Below, piece after piece: positions 1 through 7,817 of a DNA stretch of 32,120 nucleotides. How positions within the stretch are numbered: position 1 is the stretch's first letter; every line of letters begins with the position of its first letter. A model generated the notes under the pieces. That model was not told where the DNA came from, made no database searches, and saw only the letters and a program-made list of their open reading frames with translations. The DNA is from an uncultured Clostridiaceae bacterium. GTDB lineage: Bacteria > Bacillota > Clostridia > TANB77 > CAG-508. The DNA lies in assembly GCA_949902805.1 (NCBI GenBank), contig CATLDI010000011.1, positions 1 to 32,120 of the forward strand, in the 5' to 3' direction. The position numbers and the translations under genes were made by a program.

Positions 1-344
1 ATATTTGATTTAGTATCTTTTAATTTATAATACATATTTTCATACATATTATTTTCAATCCAATCATCTGAATCTACAAAAGCTACATATTTTCCACTTG
101 CTTTTTTTATCCCAAAATTTTTAGCATCTGATAAGCCTCCATTTTTCTTATGGAAAACTTTAATTCTACTATCTGTTTTCATATATTCATCACATATCTT
201 TACTGATAAATCTGTAGAGCCATCATCAATAAGAAGTATTTCTATATTAGAATATGTTTGGTTTAAAATGCTATCAACACATTTATTTAAGTATTTTTCC
301 ATATTATATATTGGAACTATAACTGATATTAATTCATTTTCCAT
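1..344 (-). CDS. Family 2 glycosyltransferase, C-terminus outside window
   Basis: This is the last visible gene of the polysaccharide operon; the window edge removes everything after about residue 114. It starts MENELISVIVPIYNMEKYL, the usual GT-A fold first strand of GT2 enzymes. An acidic LLIDDGSTD segment lies near residue 47 and the metal/nucleotide-sugar VDSDDW motif near residue 90. It should transfer a sugar from a nucleotide donor to a lipid-linked oligosaccharide on the cytoplasmic face of the membrane. The start ATG at 344 shares its A with the TAA stop of the polymerase gene upstream, so the two are probably translationally coupled. Donor and acceptor cannot be told from sequence. 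Confidence 0.9.
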   Translation of the reverse strand, partial: MENELISVIVPIYNMEKYLNKCVDSILNQTYSNIEILLIDDGSTDLSVKICDEYMKTDSRIKVFHKKNGGLSDAKNFGIKKASGKYVAFVDSDDWIENNMYENMYYKLKDTKSN

Positions 345-1591
345 TATATATTCTCCTCTACCAAATAATCATTATATATTATACAATAGATAATACTAAT
401 TAATAGCATCATAATTAACCTATATTGAATTAAAGTTGTAAATAGTAAAATTATGAATACTAAAGAGAATGTTAAGTAATTTATTTTTCGTTTCTTTATC
501 CCATCAATAATAAGCAAAACAATTGGTATAATATATATTGCACCTAAAAGTATTCCTCCATCTGTTATTACTGGAATAATAGTATTACTATATCCATATC
601 CATTTTCATAATCAATTTCAGTTGCTCTTTCGTGGTTTATACCGTGTCCTATTAATGGCTTTTCTAAAAAAGTATTTAAACCAATTTCAATATCCATATT
701 ACGATGTATTGCTGAACTAGTATTCATTTTTTTTGATAGGAAACTTAATCCTATTGGTATCGTGCAAATAATTACAATTAGTAGACTAATGACAAACCAT
801 TTTCTATAACTTTTTTTCATGTCAAGTACATATTTTTTTATATTTGTTGCAATAATAATAATTGAACAAATTATTCCTGTAACACTTATTGTTGTGAGCA
901 TGGTAATAAATAATATAATTGTTTTTAACAAATTTGATTTTGTATTTTTAAAGTTTAATAAGTTGTTAAAAATTAAAGCAACCACTAAAATAAGCGCATA
1001 CATTGGTCCTTCACAAAAAATACCAGTATTTCTCATTAAAGATTTTCCTGTTAACCACCAAACATCTTGAGTATTAAAATATAGATGATAATACGATTCT
1101 ATCAAAGAGTAAGGCTTTCCCCATACAATTTTTATGGTTGTTGTAGGTTTTAATTTTAATAATACTATCAAAATATAAAATATTAGAGATATTACAGATA
1201 AAACCACTACAACATTAACAAATTTTGTCAACAAATTTTTAAATTCTTCTTTTGTGATATTAGATAAATATATCAATAATAATGGCAAAAATATTAGAAA
1301 AACTAATGTAATTATTCCATTCCCAGAAAGACTGTCTGTATTAATAAGCATCATAATAACACATAAAATATCATATATTATAAAAAACAAAATTGGTTTA
1401 TGTATTTTTATTTTTTTCGGTATAATTAAAAAAATAATAGAGATTATGGCAATTACTGTCATCACAAGTCTTATTATTAAATGACATCCATAAATTTGAG
1501 AATATATAGAATTACACTCTAATATAATTGTAAAAACAAGTATATATTGTAAAATCTTACATAGTAAACTATTATTATCTATTTTTTTCAT
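344..1591 (-). CDS. Wzy-like O-antigen/exopolysaccharide polymerase (O-antigen ligase superfamily)
   Basis: A 415-residue integral membrane protein with roughly ten to twelve hydrophobic segments and a larger hydrophilic loop around residues 165-190 and again near 290-330. The late segment containing GHGINHERAT followed by NTIIPVITDGGILLG resembles the conserved region of O-antigen polymerase/ligase proteins, where a His-containing loop precedes an N-x-x-(I/L)-x3-x-(D/E)-G-G pattern. Known members join repeat units on undecaprenyl pyrophosphate outside the membrane. AAAGGAG lies six bases before the ATG. The first 17 bases overlap the end of the GT4 gene. Wzy proteins diverge strongly, so the call rests on topology, the motif and the position inside a glycosyltransferase operon. 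Confidence 0.75.
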   Translation of the reverse strand: MKKIDNNSLLCKILQYILVFTIILECNSIYSQIYGCHLIIRLVMTVIAIISIIFLIIPKKIKIHKPILFFIIYDILCVIMMLINTDSLSGNGIITLVFLIFLPLLLIYLSNITKEEFKNLLTKFVNVVVVLSVISLIFYILIVLLKLKPTTTIKIVWGKPYSLIESYYHLYFNTQDVWWLTGKSLMRNTGIFCEGPMYALILVVALIFNNLLNFKNTKSNLLKTIILFITMLTTISVTGIICSIIIIATNIKKYVLDMKKSYRKWFVISLLIVIICTIPIGLSFLSKKMNTSSAIHRNMDIEIGLNTFLEKPLIGHGINHERATEIDYENGYGYSNTIIPVITDGGILLGAIYIIPIVLLIIDGIKKRKINYLTFSLVFIILLFTTLIQYRLIMMLLISIIYCIIYNDYLVEENI

Positions 1592-2726
1592 CAGTATCTC
1601 CTTTTAAATAAATATTTTCCAGTATTTTAGAAGTATCTTTAATATCAAAACCTCTATTTCTAATTTCTTCTTCATAATTAGTACGTTTTCTTTTTAGTTC
1701 TTCATCTATCTTTTTTACCCAAATATCAATATTATCATTTAAACTAAGGAAATTACAATTTGGTGTTATACATGCCTCTTTTGTTATCGAATCAGAACAT
1801 ATTATTGGAAGTCCCGAAGCTTGTGCTTCGACAGCAACAACTGGAAATCCTTCATATAAAGAAGGCAATACAAAGACATCTGCTGCTTGTAAAAATTCAA
1901 AGACATTATTAATATTTTCTAATATTAGTACATCTTCATTTAAATTGTCTTTTTCAATTTTATTTTTTATTTCATCTTTTAATGGTCCTGAACCACCTAT
2001 CAATATTAAATATGCATTTGAATTAATTCTTTTTATTTCTTTAAATATGTCTATTAAAAAATTTTGATTTTTTTCTTTAGAAAATCTTCCAACATTAAGA
2101 ATAACATTTTTATTTTGAATATTATATTCATCTCTAATTTTTTGTCGTTTATCATTATTGAACTTGAAAGTATCTATATCTACTCCATTTTTTATAATTT
2201 TATATTTTTTTTGCAATATAACTTCATTTGGGAATTTCCATTTTGCTGCTTCTTCTGAACATGCTAAAAAAACATCAACATATTTTTCTAATTTATTGTT
2301 CGTAATTTTCTTTATTATACTGTGTTTCAAACTGTTAACACCAGTTGAATGTGAATGAACAATAACTTTTCTTATTCCACTTTTTTTTGCTAATTTAGCA
2401 ACAGAATATAAAGAAAAAATACTTCCAGAATGAATATGTATAACATCATATTCATTGTTTTTTAATATTTTTTTTGCACCTTTTATCAAATTTAGCTTTC
2501 TAAATTTAGTTTCAAATTCATAATCCAAATATATAATTTCATCATTTTTCTCTTTTATAAGATTTTTTAATTTTTCATTTTTGCATTCAAAAGGAGTACA
2601 AAAAGTATATGATATTTTTTTATTAATAAATTTTTGATACACATTTATAATAAAAGCTTCTTGTCCACCAAAATTTAATGGCTCACAAAAAAATTCTAGC
2701 ACTTTTGTAGTAATTTCATTTTTCAT
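1575..2726 (-). CDS. GT4 (glycosyltransferase group 1) enzyme
   Basis: A GT-B fold sugar transferase of 383 residues. The N-terminal half carries the GGQEAFIINVY type acceptor-domain loop. The C-terminal half has ILNVGRFSKEKN, then LPSLYEGFPVVAVEAQ near residue 295, the E-x7-E motif that binds the donor nucleotide-sugar phosphate in GT4 enzymes. The ATG at 2726 is chosen because AAAGGTG sits five bases before it; a TTG at 2741 would extend the protein five residues but has no ribosome site. The gene follows the GT2 gene closely and overlaps the polymerase gene, as expected for an operon building one repeat unit. Sugar specificity is not predictable. Confidence 0.9.
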   Translation of the reverse strand: MKNEITTKVLEFFCEPLNFGGQEAFIINVYQKFINKKISYTFCTPFECKNEKLKNLIKEKNDEIIYLDYEFETKFRKLNLIKGAKKILKNNEYDVIHIHSGSIFSLYSVAKLAKKSGIRKVIVHSHSTGVNSLKHSIIKKITNNKLEKYVDVFLACSEEAAKWKFPNEVILQKKYKIIKNGVDIDTFKFNNDKRQKIRDEYNIQNKNVILNVGRFSKEKNQNFLIDIFKEIKRINSNAYLILIGGSGPLKDEIKNKIEKDNLNEDVLILENINNVFEFLQAADVFVLPSLYEGFPVVAVEAQASGLPIICSDSITKEACITPNCNFLSLNDNIDIWVKKIDEELKRKRTNYEEEIRNRGFDIKDTSKILENIYLKGDTDEKNR

Positions 2727-2737
2727 TTTTTCACCTT

Positions 2738-3631
2738 TCAAGCAATATATTCAATATTAGGATAAAATCTCTTTCCTTCTTTAATCGCTTTATTTATTAT
2801 ATTTATTCTTTCTTTTTTGTCAGTTTTATTAGATTTTAATATTCTTAGTTTATGTAACGCTAACCTTATATATAATAAAATCCAACCTTTTAATCCTTCT
2901 CTTCTATATAATACAACATCATTTCTATATAAATAATTAAATCTTTCTAATCTATCATCAACTGTTGCAATACTTGCTCCTTCATTTTGCTTAGACTTAT
3001 GTGTTACTACACTTTTAGAAATATAATAACAATTATATTTTCTTGAAATTCTTCTCGTATATTCCCAATCATCAGTCCAAATGAAAAAATCTTTAATAGG
3101 CAAACCCATTTCCTCTACTATTGTTGTTTTTAAAAATAAAGATACAAACGATGCCATGGCAATACTTTGTTTATTTGTTTCAAAGTCTTTTAACCATTTT
3201 GAAAATTTTCTTTTTTGTATATTCATTTTACAAATAGAATTATCTTTCCAAAGTACTTTACTTGATAAGAATCCATAATCTTCTTTCAGTTCTTTATCAG
3301 CATTGATTAGTTCTGTTAAAGAATCTTTATGAACAATGCAATCATCATCCATAATCCATATAAAGTCACAGCCTAATTCACAAGCTTTTTTCATTCCACA
3401 GTTAAACCCGCCTGCACCACCAAGATTCGCTCCAGTATTCACATAGTGAACTTTATTGTTTTGTAATTCATCTGCTATAAATTCTTTAGTTCCATCTGTA
3501 CTAGCATTATCAACTACTAAAATATCACAATTATCGTAATCCTGTTGTAATAATGCATTAATACATTCTTTTAATAATTCTTTTCTATTATAGGTAACTA
3601 CAACTGCTATGACTTTTTTTCCTTGATTCAT
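2738..3631 (-). CDS. GT2 glycosyltransferase, GlfT1/rhamnosyltransferase-like
   Basis: A 297-residue GT2 enzyme. It has VVVTYNRKELLKECI at the start, VVDNASTDGT near residue 42, then GGAGGFNCGMKKA and WIMDDDC near residue 93. The pairing of GGAGGF with W-x-MDDD is characteristic of the galactofuranosyl/rhamnosyl transferase branch of GT2 (GlfT1-like). A later WTDDWEY motif near residue 186 fits the catalytic base region of the same group. It is soluble or membrane-associated and acts on a lipid-linked acceptor. AAGGAGAG precedes the ATG at a normal distance. The actual donor is an inference only. Confidence 0.87.
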   Translation of the reverse strand: MNQGKKVIAVVVTYNRKELLKECINALLQQDYDNCDILVVDNASTDGTKEFIADELQNNKVHYVNTGANLGGAGGFNCGMKKACELGCDFIWIMDDDCIVHKDSLTELINADKELKEDYGFLSSKVLWKDNSICKMNIQKRKFSKWLKDFETNKQSIAMASFVSLFLKTTIVEEMGLPIKDFFIWTDDWEYTRRISRKYNCYYISKSVVTHKSKQNEGASIATVDDRLERFNYLYRNDVVLYRREGLKGWILLYIRLALHKLRILKSNKTDKKERINIINKAIKEGKRFYPNIEYIA

Positions 3632-3653
3632 TTATTTTCTCTCCTTAAAAACT

Positions 3654-4445
3654 CTAAAAACTCTTTTCATATTTTTTTCCTATAAATTTAGCTTTCAAAA
3701 AAGTAAAACCTTTTTTTATCCAATTTACATTTTGCATATCCATTACTTTTACTTCTTTATAGCTCAAATTGTTTGTATTTATCCATACATCAAGTAAAAG
3801 TTCTGATATTCTCCCAAAAAATCTAGCGTGGAATGTATCATATTGACTTATATCAATTCTTTTTTCTAGTTCAAGTAAAATATCAAAAAGCCATGTACAA
3901 TATTCGTCTATTTTTTCTTTTTTCATTATGAACATATTAAACATATGTGCTGAAGTTCTTTTATGCAATTTATCAAATTCTTCTATATATTCTGGACATT
4001 TTTCTTCTATTATTTTTCTTGTTTCATTTAGTGGTTCAATATGTGTTGTATTTTTATAGTGATTATACAAATTTTCAATATAATATCTTCTTAATTTTGG
4101 TAATATTATATCTGTATTTTCCAATATTTCATCTGCCTTTTCTTGTCTTAATACATTGTCAAATTTTTGTTTTTCATTTTTGAATAACACATTTGAAGCT
4201 GTAAAATATCTTCTATAATGCACCAAGCCTATATAATCTGCTTTTAGATTTTTCCATGCCCAATATAAACCTGTTAATTCACAAAAATATGGATTTTTTT
4301 CAGATATATTTTCTTCTTCGTCGTCTCTTTGGTAGTTTTCTATTTTTTCTTTTCCTTTAGCTCCAACGTGAATAGGTATATATATTTTATCTTTTGGCAT
4401 TTGATATTTTTTATGAGCTGCTACTATTATTTTTATATCTTTCAT
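3654..4445 (-). CDS. DUF4422 putative glycosyltransferase
   Basis: A 263-residue protein with the features of the DUF4422 family: the start KIIVAAHKKYQMP, LTGLYWAWKN near residue 60 and GLVHYRRYF near residue 76. A further conserved stretch with AHMFNMFIMKK lies near residue 168. Family members occur in capsule and exopolysaccharide clusters and are thought to be sugar transferases, though few have been tested biochemically. Only three bases separate it from the sugar-phosphate transferase stop upstream, and GGGAG provides the ribosome site, so it belongs to the same operon. No membrane segment is evident. Confidence 0.85.
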   Translation of the reverse strand: MKDIKIIVAAHKKYQMPKDKIYIPIHVGAKGKEKIENYQRDDEEENISEKNPYFCELTGLYWAWKNLKADYIGLVHYRRYFTASNVLFKNEKQKFDNVLRQEKADEILENTDIILPKLRRYYIENLYNHYKNTTHIEPLNETRKIIEEKCPEYIEEFDKLHKRTSAHMFNMFIMKKEKIDEYCTWLFDILLELEKRIDISQYDTFHARFFGRISELLLDVWINTNNLSYKEVKVMDMQNVNWIKKGFTFLKAKFIGKKYEKSF

Positions 4446-4448
4446 TTC

Positions 4449-5156
4449 TTATTTAGCTCCCTCTTTTATAAATACTTTTCCTATTGTCCATATAAAAATT
4501 TTTGTATCTAATTTCATTCCTTTTTTTTGTACATATTCTTTATCTATTCTTAACCTATCTTCAAATGTTGTTTCACTTCTTCCATTTACTTGCCATAGTC
4601 CTGTTAAACCAGGTTTTACTTTTATTATCTCATCAAAGCTTTCTCCCATATCTTTTATTTCTCTTGGTAAGTATGGTCGTGGTCCTACCAGTGTCATTTG
4701 ACCTTTTAGAACATTTATAAATTGTGGAAATTCATCTATGCTTGTATTTCTTATAAATTTGCCTACTTTGGTTATTCTTGGATCACTTTCTAATTTTTTG
4801 TATTTTTTATATTCTGCTCTTGCTTCTTCATTTTCTGCTAAATATTTGCTTAATTTGTCGTCTGCATCTATTACCATTGATCTATATTTATATAGTTTAA
4901 AAAATTCACCATCTTTTCCAATTCTTTCTTGCTTGAAAAATACTGGTCCTTTATCTTTGACTAGAATATTTGCTATCCAAATTATAATTGTTATTGGTAG
5001 TAATAATATAATTCCTACTATACCAGCAAATATATCTATTGTTCTTTTCATAAATTTATATGTTATATCTTTCGTTTTTTTATTTTTTTCTATTTTGTTA
5101 GTAACTGATGTTATATTTTCTTGCAATATTTCTTCGTCGCTTACTTGCACATTCAT
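4449..5156 (-). CDS. Undecaprenyl-phosphate sugar-1-phosphate transferase (initiating enzyme)
   Basis: First gene of the operon; it should attach the first sugar phosphate to undecaprenyl phosphate. The 235 residues match the short bacterial sugar transferase type (PF02397). After a variable N-terminus comes KRTIDIFAGIVGII with a single reentrant membrane helix near residues 38-62, then GPVFFKQERIGKDG, FKLYKYRSM, TKVGKFIRNTSIDEFPQ and a LVGPRPYLPRE segment, followed by KPGLTGLWQVNGRS. These include the conserved basic, DE and PRP residues of the catalytic domain. AAAGGGGG lies seven bases before the ATG. The enzyme could use galactose, glucose or an acetamido sugar; the sequence alone does not decide. 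Confidence 0.94.
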   Translation of the reverse strand: MNVQVSDEEILQENITSVTNKIEKNKKTKDITYKFMKRTIDIFAGIVGIILLLPITIIIWIANILVKDKGPVFFKQERIGKDGEFFKLYKYRSMVIDADDKLSKYLAENEEARAEYKKYKKLESDPRITKVGKFIRNTSIDEFPQFINVLKGQMTLVGPRPYLPREIKDMGESFDEIIKVKPGLTGLWQVNGRSETTFEDRLRIDKEYVQKKGMKLDTKIFIWTIGKVFIKEGAK

Positions 5157-5220
5157 TACTAAGCCCCCTTTATATATTTTAACTTATATAGAGTATTTTT
5201 TACTTGTTAGTTTCTTTGTT

Positions 5221-5249
5221 ATTGTATACCAACCATACATAATAGTCAA
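5221..5249 (-). promoter_or_regulatory. Sigma-A type promoter of the polysaccharide operon
   Basis: On the minus strand TTGACT (5249-5244) is followed by 17 bases and TACAAT (5226-5221). It lies about 65 bases upstream of the sugar-phosphate transferase start, with no other candidate between them. It would drive the whole cluster down to the window edge. Confidence 0.75.
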
Positions 5250-5310
5250 GAAAAAAATAGGTTTTATTGTCGTTTTTTGATTTTAATTTGTAAATATTTT
5301 ACATAACGAA

Positions 5311-5343
5311 AGACATAATTGGAAATTTGTTCCAATTATGTCT
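5311..5343 (-). terminator. Hairpin terminator after the LCP gene
   Basis: Perfect 14-base-pair stem (5311-5324 with 5330-5343) and a 5-base loop, just after the LCP stop codon at 5359. On the minus strand it is followed by TTTCGTTATG, a moderate T tract. It separates the LCP gene from the polysaccharide operon promoter. Confidence 0.65.
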
Positions 5344-5358
5344 TCTAGTTTATTTTTA

Positions 5359-6462
5359 TTATTCTTTATAACCTGTTTTATTTATTATTTTATTACTTAT
5401 TTCTTTTATATCTTCTGGTACTTCATAGTTTTCTTCTTCGAAAACTTGTGTATGTAATTGTTTTACGTTAGTTTCTAGTGTTACTGGTACTCCATACCAT
5501 CTGTCTAATGTTATTCCTTGTGTTTTATATGGCCATCCTATGCTTTCTTTTATATTATATTTTAATAAGTCTGGTACCATTGCTATTAGTTTAGAAGCTG
5601 TTATGTTTGTGTATACTTTTGGTAGGAATGTATCCATTAATGAGTTTATTTCGCCTATACTTTTTGTTTTTAGCTTTTTAAGCATAGCTTCTAATACGTC
5701 TCTCATACGTTCTGTTCTTTTATAGTCTCCACCTGATGTATATCTAATTCTTGAATATGCTACTGCTTGTACCCCATCTAGTGTTTGTTTTCCTGCTTTT
5801 GTTACTTTTGATGATTGCATTCCTGTTGATTGTGATGTTGCAGATATATACTCATTTATATATTGAAGTTCTGATTTTTCTATTGTAATTTCTATTCCTC
5901 CTAGTGCATCTACTGCTTCTGCTACTAAGTCGAAGTTTACTGTTACAAATTCTGTTATGTTTAGGTCTAAGTTTGTATTTAGTGTTTTTATTGCAAGTGG
6001 CGCTTCTCCATATGAATATGCATGTGTTATTTTGTCTAGTCCATGTCCTTCTATTTGTACATATGTATCACGATATACTGATAATAGCCTTACATCTTTT
6101 GTTTTTTCATTTATACTTGCTATTATTATACAGTCACTTCTATTTCCTTTTCCTAAATTTGAGTCTCTACTGTCTACACCAAATATTGCTATATTTCTGT
6201 AGCCAGAAAGTTCTTCATTAACATTTAATTCATCAATATTTATATCTACTTGTTGCATTTTATTTAATTTATTAACTACATATGAGTAACCACCTACTCC
6301 TATTCCTGCTAGTATAATTATTAGAACAAGTATTATTATTCCAAATATTTTTAATCCTTTTTTCTTTCCCTTATTTTTTTTCTTTATTGTTCTATTTTCT
6401 CTTTGTATTCTTGTATCTTTTTCCTTTCCATTGCTTCTACCTATTGAATGTTTTCCTGACAT
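5359..6462 (-). CDS. LytR-CpsA-Psr (LCP) family cell-wall glycopolymer transferase
   Basis: LCP proteins move undecaprenyl-linked teichoic acids or capsule chains onto peptidoglycan outside the membrane. This 367-residue protein has a Lys-rich cytoplasmic N-terminus (about 1-37), one membrane helix (about 38-62) and an extracellular LCP domain from about residue 88. Visible motifs are IAIFGVDSRD, RSDCIIIASIN, LSVYRDTYV with the conserved Arg and Asp, and later GVQAVAYSRIRYT and YKRTERMRDVL, which hold the catalytic and pyrophosphate-binding Arg residues. Its position just upstream of the polysaccharide operon suggests it attaches that polymer to the wall. AGGAGG is seven bases before the ATG. 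The family call is firm; the exact polymer is inferred. Confidence 0.93.
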   Translation of the reverse strand: MSGKHSIGRSNGKEKDTRIQRENRTIKKKNKGKKKGLKIFGIIILVLIIILAGIGVGGYSYVVNKLNKMQQVDINIDELNVNEELSGYRNIAIFGVDSRDSNLGKGNRSDCIIIASINEKTKDVRLLSVYRDTYVQIEGHGLDKITHAYSYGEAPLAIKTLNTNLDLNITEFVTVNFDLVAEAVDALGGIEITIEKSELQYINEYISATSQSTGMQSSKVTKAGKQTLDGVQAVAYSRIRYTSGGDYKRTERMRDVLEAMLKKLKTKSIGEINSLMDTFLPKVYTNITASKLIAMVPDLLKYNIKESIGWPYKTQGITLDRWYGVPVTLETNVKQLHTQVFEEENYEVPEDIKEISNKIINKTGYKE

Positions 6463-6484
6463 TTTTTTACCTCCTATAATATAA

Positions 6485-6526
6485 ATAGTGTTAAAATATT
6501 TATTCTACAAAATATTTTAACACTAT
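6485..6526 (-). terminator. 16-bp perfect hairpin between the small membrane gene and LCP
   Basis: 6485-6500 pairs perfectly with 6511-6526 around a 10-base loop. On the minus strand it is followed by TTATATTATAGGAGG, so the hairpin ends about a dozen bases before the ribosome site of the LCP gene. It may be the terminator of the membrane gene, or a leader structure acting on LCP expression. Confidence 0.5.
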
Positions 6527-6551
6527 TGTCTATTTTTGTCTACTATTAATT

Positions 6552-6887
6552 TTATACTTTTGACCAAAACCAACTTAAGCTATCATCTATGCTTTTCTTT
6601 TTTCCAGCTTTTGCTTCTATATCATCTACCCATAAATATGATATGAATGATAATAATATAAATACAAAATCAACAGTTATACATCTTGCATATATATTTT
6701 GCAATTCAGCTGCATCTGAAATAGAAAATTCGAATGAATGTCCTGCTATTATTAATAAAAATATTCCTAACTCAACTGCTAAAAACACACTTTTTTTGGT
6801 TTCTTTTCCCAAAAATAGTACTAATACAAATAATACAAGAGCAACAAGTATCGCAAATGGCTCTGTAAAATTAATTAATGGCATCAT
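6552..6887 (-). CDS. Small integral membrane protein, unknown function
   Basis: A 111-residue protein that I do not recognise. It has three hydrophobic segments: about residues 10-27, 33-49 and 69-87. The C-terminus is charged (AGKKKSIDDSLSWFWSKV). An acidic short loop with DAAELQNIYARC lies between the second and third segments. GGAGG lies eight bases before the first of two adjacent ATG codons. It has its own promoter at 6923-6951, and a 16-bp hairpin follows it, so it may be transcribed alone or read through into the LCP gene. Its position next to an LCP enzyme hints at an envelope role, but nothing in the protein proves it. Confidence 0.75.
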   Translation of the reverse strand: MMPLINFTEPFAILVALVLFVLVLFLGKETKKSVFLAVELGIFLLIIAGHSFEFSISDAAELQNIYARCITVDFVFILLSFISYLWVDDIEAKAGKKKSIDDSLSWFWSKV

Positions 6888-6922
6888 GCTTTTTTCCTCC
6901 TTTTATCTTTTGATTTGCTAAT

Positions 6923-6951
6923 ATTGTACATTTAATTTCTTTTTTTGGCAA
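6923..6951 (-). promoter_or_regulatory. Sigma-A type promoter of the 111-residue membrane protein gene
   Basis: Minus strand TTGCCA (6951-6946), 17-base spacer, TACAAT (6928-6923). It lies about 36 bases before the gene start and just after the terminator of the GNAT-like gene. Confidence 0.6.
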
Positions 6952-6961
6952 TACTTTTTTC

Positions 6962-6998
6962 AAAAAAACACGCCACTTAATTTTTAAGTAGCGTGTTT
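6962..6998 (-). terminator. Rho-independent terminator of the GNAT-like gene
   Basis: 15-base-pair stem (6966-6980 with 6984-6998) with one imperfect pair and a tight loop. On the minus strand it ends in a run of seven T. It begins nine bases beyond the stop of the GNAT-like gene. Confidence 0.85.
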
Positions 6999-7007
6999 GA
7001 CTTCACT

Positions 7008-7424
7008 TTAAAGTTCTTTCAAACTAATAACATATTCTTCCTTTTTAAATCTTTCAGGTCTTTCTGCTCTATATGCATTCACAACCCAATTATTTTCATT
7101 CAAGGATATATAGTCATACATTTTTCTTTCTAAACAACATTTTATAAACTGATGCAATGTTTCTTTACCATATTTTACTTCCTTACATTTATTTGGAATT
7201 GAAATATCTACATTGGCAACACTTTTTTCTTCATATACATATATCAAACCAATTAAGTTTTCATTTGGTTCGTACACTGCCAAGTAGTACCCAGCTTTTT
7301 TAGTATTCATTTTTTTCTCATTATTCAGTTTGTATCCAGTAGCCTGCCTTTTATATTCTTTAAAATCCGGCTCTTTGGCTTCCTTTAATGTTATTCTCCG
7401 TGTTTCAAATGTTTTAAAACCCAT
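7008..7424 (-). CDS. GNAT-like acetyltransferase domain protein
   Basis: A 138-residue protein that looks like a short, divergent member of the GNAT fold. It opens with FETRRITLKEA, comparable to the ET-x-RL-x-LR start of RimJ/RimL-like enzymes. YYLAVYEPNENLIGLIYVYEE then gives the paired central strands, VDISIPNKCKEVKYGKE sits where the acetyl-CoA loop is expected, and SLNENNWVVNAYRAERPERF matches the Asn and late region of the fold. The acetyl-CoA loop lacks a clean R/Q-x-x-G-x-G/A, so activity is uncertain. The ninth codon is CGG, one of only two in-frame CGG codons in the window that read normally. AGGAGG and a strong promoter precede it. Confidence 0.6.
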   Translation of the reverse strand: MGFKTFETRRITLKEAKEPDFKEYKRQATGYKLNNEKKMNTKKAGYYLAVYEPNENLIGLIYVYEEKSVANVDISIPNKCKEVKYGKETLHQFIKCCLERKMYDYISLNENNWVVNAYRAERPERFKKEEYVISLKEL

Positions 7425-7459
7425 AAAGTATAGTCCTCCTTATATTGTAATTGTTTTAT

Positions 7460-7488
7460 ATTATACTATATTATCTAATTAATTTCAA
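7460..7488 (-). promoter_or_regulatory. Sigma-A type promoter of the GNAT-like gene
   Basis: Minus strand TTGAAA (7488-7483), 17-base spacer, TATAAT (7465-7460), about 36 bases before the start codon. Confidence 0.7.
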
Positions 7489-7505
7489 GTTATTTTAGAC
7501 TTTTT

Positions 7506-7534
7506 TTGACATTTTGCTGTTTTTTTGATATTCT
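7506..7534 (+). promoter_or_regulatory. Sigma-A type promoter of the 65-residue plus-strand gene
   Basis: TTGACA (7506-7511), 17-base spacer, TATTCT (7529-7534). It is divergent from the GNAT-like gene promoter, with the two -35 boxes about 17 bases apart. Confidence 0.75.
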
Positions 7535-7579
7535 ATATACAAACTAATAATTTATTTATTGCTTAAAGGAGGATATAAT

Positions 7580-7777
7580 ATGATTAGAACTCTAAAAACC
7601 TTAGATGCTTTCTTTGCTGCTCACCCTGAGCTTACAGTTATAAGAAATGATAATGGGAATGTTGTTAAAATATGTTTTCCTATAGAAGCAACACGCACAT
7701 CATATACAATTGTAAATGATAGTGTACAAATTTTTTATATGTATAAAGGGGAAAGTATTGTATTTTCCGAATATTAA
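7580..7777 (+). CDS. Solitary small protein of 65 residues, unknown function
   Basis: I do not recognise this protein. The ATG at 7580 is preferred because AAAGGAGG lies seven bases before it; an upstream start at 7559 lacks a ribosome site. The sequence has a short amphipathic N-terminal helix (IRTLKTLDAFFAAHPEL), then beta-prone stretches around residues 25-60, and ends with ESIVFSEY. There is no membrane segment, signal peptide or Cys. Its own consensus promoter and a hairpin terminator make it a complete single-gene transcription unit facing the surrounding minus-strand genes. This organisation supports a real gene. Confidence 0.8.
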   Translation: MIRTLKTLDAFFAAHPELTVIRNDNGNVVKICFPIEATRTSYTIVNDSVQIFYMYKGESIVFSEY

Positions 7778-7785
7778 TATTCAAT

Positions 7786-7817
7786 AAAAGAAGAGCAGTG
7801 TTTACTGTTCTTCTTTT
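7786..7817 (+). terminator. Convergent hairpin terminator
   Basis: 14-base-pair stem (7786-7799 with 7804-7817), one pair being G-U on the plus strand, loop GTTT. It follows the 65-residue gene by 8 bases and overlaps the stop codon of the facing gene, so it probably ends transcription from both sides. Confidence 0.7.

Noticed and set aside
819-2358. Plus-strand reading frames across the polysaccharide operon
   Set aside because: They lie antisense to well-conserved genes, have low-complexity hydrophobic sequence and no ribosome sites; they are shadows of AT-rich coding.
2727-2741. TTG start for the GT4 gene at 2741
   Set aside because: The ribosome site lies downstream of it, next to the ATG at 2726.
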